From Microcaldota archaeon (lineage in GTDB: Archaea > Micrarchaeota > Micrarchaeia > Anstonellales > Bilamarchaeaceae): 6,363 nt of DNA. The DNA lies in contig DYTL01000047.1 in assembly GCA_020726005.1 (NCBI GenBank), forward strand, positions 1 to 6,363. Direction: 5' to 3'. Below the pieces are notes generated by a model. It was not told where the DNA came from, made no database searches, and saw nothing but the letters and a program-made list of their open reading frames with translations. Of this stretch, positions 5,227 through 6,363 are shown piece by piece. Every line of letters begins with the position of its first letter. The stretch's first letter is position 1. The position numbers and the translations under genes are program-made.

Positions 5227-6336
5227 ATGACCAAACGAGATTATTATGAGATATTAGGTATCCCAAAAAATGCATCCAAAGAACAAATAAAAAATGCTTA
5301 TCGTGGACTTGCGTTAAAATTCCATCCTGATCGCAATTCAGGAAAAGATGCTGAAGAAAAATTTAAAGAAATATCAGAAGCATATGCAGTACTTTCTGAT
5401 GATGTGAAAAAAGAGCAATATGACCAATATGGACATGCTGGTTTTGATCAGCGCTTTAGTCAAGAAGATATTTTCCGTAATGCGGATTTTTCGGATTTTT
5501 CTGAGATGTTCAGTCAATTCGGATTTGGAGATGATATATTTTCTCATTTTTTTGGAAGCGGAACAAGAAAACATAAGCGAGGTCAATATGGAGAAGATTT
5601 GCGTACCGAAGTTGAAATAACGTTAAATGAAGTCGCTAGTGGAACAGAACGTACTATTGCGCTTGAAAAAGATGTTTTGTGCAACAAATGTTCTGGAACA
5701 GGAGCCGAAGTAGGTTCAGGTATTAAAGTTTGCCCGAAATGCATGGGAAAGGGACAAATTGTACAAGCAAAAAGGATGGGTCCCATGGTATTCCGTTCTG
5801 TAACCACGTGCGGTACTTGTGGAGGTGAAGGTAGCGCAATTGAAAAACAATGTAGAACTTGTTATGGTAGAGGTACGGTTAAAAAAACTGAAAAAATTTC
5901 TGTGCATATTCCAAAAGGAATCCATGATGGAATGCAGGTGCGTCTTGAAGGCGAAGGAGAGTATGCGCGCGATGGCTCAGGGGATTTGTATGTTTATGTA
6001 CACGTGCTTCCACATAAAGTTTTTGAAAGACATAAAAACGATCTTTATGCAGAGGTTCCGATAAGTTTTTCGCAGGCTGCGCTTGGCGCGAAAATAGATG
6101 TGCCTACAATTGATGGAAGAAATGCAAAATTAGAAATTCCTTCAGGAACTCAGACGCATACTATTTTTAAAATGCAGGGTGAAGGAATACAGGACGTACA
6201 TACCGGACGAAAAGGCGATGAACTTATACGGGTAATAATCCAGGTTCCGAAAAAACTTTCGCAAATACAAAGAGAACTTCTTGTTAAATTTGATGAAGAG
6301 GGGAAAAAAGAAAAAAAAATGTTTGGAATATTTTAA
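5227..6336 (+). CDS. dnaJ: DnaJ, Hsp40 cochaperone (type I)
   Basis: DnaJ delivers unfolded proteins to DnaK and stimulates its ATPase. The 369-aa product has the full class A (type I) layout. The J-domain (about 4-70) carries YYEILGI and the essential HPD triad at 33-35. A Phe/Asp/Ser-rich G/F-type linker (71-118) has fewer glycines than usual and includes DDIFSHFFGSG. The zinc-binding domain has all four CxxCxGxG repeats (152-159, 169-176, 195-202, 209-216). The C-terminal substrate-binding domains (about 120-150 and 220-345) include HIPKGIHDGMQVRLEGEGE (227-245). Length is standard, no key residue is missing, and it ends in a short basic/aromatic tail KKEKKMFGIF. It follows dnaK by 62 nt and is probably in the same operon, with a weak AGGT site (5217-5220) 6 nt before the ATG. 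A separate promoter in the gap cannot be excluded. Confidence 0.98.
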   Translation: MTKRDYYEILGIPKNASKEQIKNAYRGLALKFHPDRNSGKDAEEKFKEISEAYAVLSDDVKKEQYDQYGHAGFDQRFSQEDIFRNADFSDFSEMFSQFGFGDDIFSHFFGSGTRKHKRGQYGEDLRTEVEITLNEVASGTERTIALEKDVLCNKCSGTGAEVGSGIKVCPKCMGKGQIVQAKRMGPMVFRSVTTCGTCGGEGSAIEKQCRTCYGRGTVKKTEKISVHIPKGIHDGMQVRLEGEGEYARDGSGDLYVYVHVLPHKVFERHKNDLYAEVPISFSQAALGAKIDVPTIDGRNAKLEIPSGTQTHTIFKMQGEGIQDVHTGRKGDELIRVIIQVPKKLSQIQRELLVKFDEEGKKEKKMFGIF

Positions 6337-6363
6337 ACCGTAACTCCGCAAATTAAGTAATAT

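Noticed and set aside
6337..6363. Possible terminator after dnaJ.
   Set aside because: Only 27 bases are visible, with no hairpin and no clear T-run on the plus strand.

Overview
The window looks like part of an AT-rich archaeal chromosome. Four things point to Archaea: a Cdc48/VAT-type double AAA+ ATPase with a proteasome-docking-like C-terminus, a winged-helix regulator of the type found in archaeal heat-shock operons, a TATA-like element about 26-27 bp from an apparently leaderless start codon, and GGTG(A) Shine-Dalgarno sites. The DnaK resembles the Thermoplasma-type archaeal Hsp70 and lacks the roughly 24-residue insert of proteobacterial DnaK. A Thermoplasmata-related or small-genome (ARMAN/DPANN-like) archaeon is my best guess, but this rests on motif recognition from memory and not on a search.

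Layout. There are two divergent operons on either side of a 100-bp AT-rich intergenic region (2573-2672). Leftward (minus strand): a 133-aa winged-helix regulator (2171-2572), then a 714-aa Cdc48-family ATPase (30-2174), overlapping by 4 nt (ATGA). Rightward (plus strand): grpE (2673-3242), dnaK (3293-5164) and dnaJ (5227-6336), a complete Hsp70 machine in the order nucleotide-exchange factor, chaperone, J-protein. The window is almost fully coding. The only gaps are the divergent promoter region, 50 nt between grpE and dnaK, 62 nt between dnaK and dnaJ, and short window ends (1-29, 6337-6363), where I see nothing firm.

How the genes fit together. This is a compact protein-quality-control locus. 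DnaK/DnaJ/GrpE would hold and refold proteins, while the Cdc48-type ATPase would unfold proteins and, judging by its C-terminal Met-Tyr-Arg, possibly feed the 20S proteasome. The regulator gene is co-transcribed with cdc48 and faces grpE-dnaK-dnaJ across a shared promoter region full of short repeats, so it is well placed to control both arms. The regulator-cdc48 order matches what I recall of the Archaeoglobus HSR1 heat-shock operon.

Points most worth a second look: the Cdc48 D2 ring has lost its usual aromatic pore-loop residues and two other conserved residues while keeping its ATPase motifs; grpE stops just after an A8 run, and a +1 shift there would extend it 17 codons to end 1 nt before dnaK; a 41-bp perfect DNA repeat joins the two Walker A regions of cdc48; and the divergent promoter carries several direct and inverted repeats that could be operators. 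No RNA genes, CRISPR arrays or mobile elements were seen.
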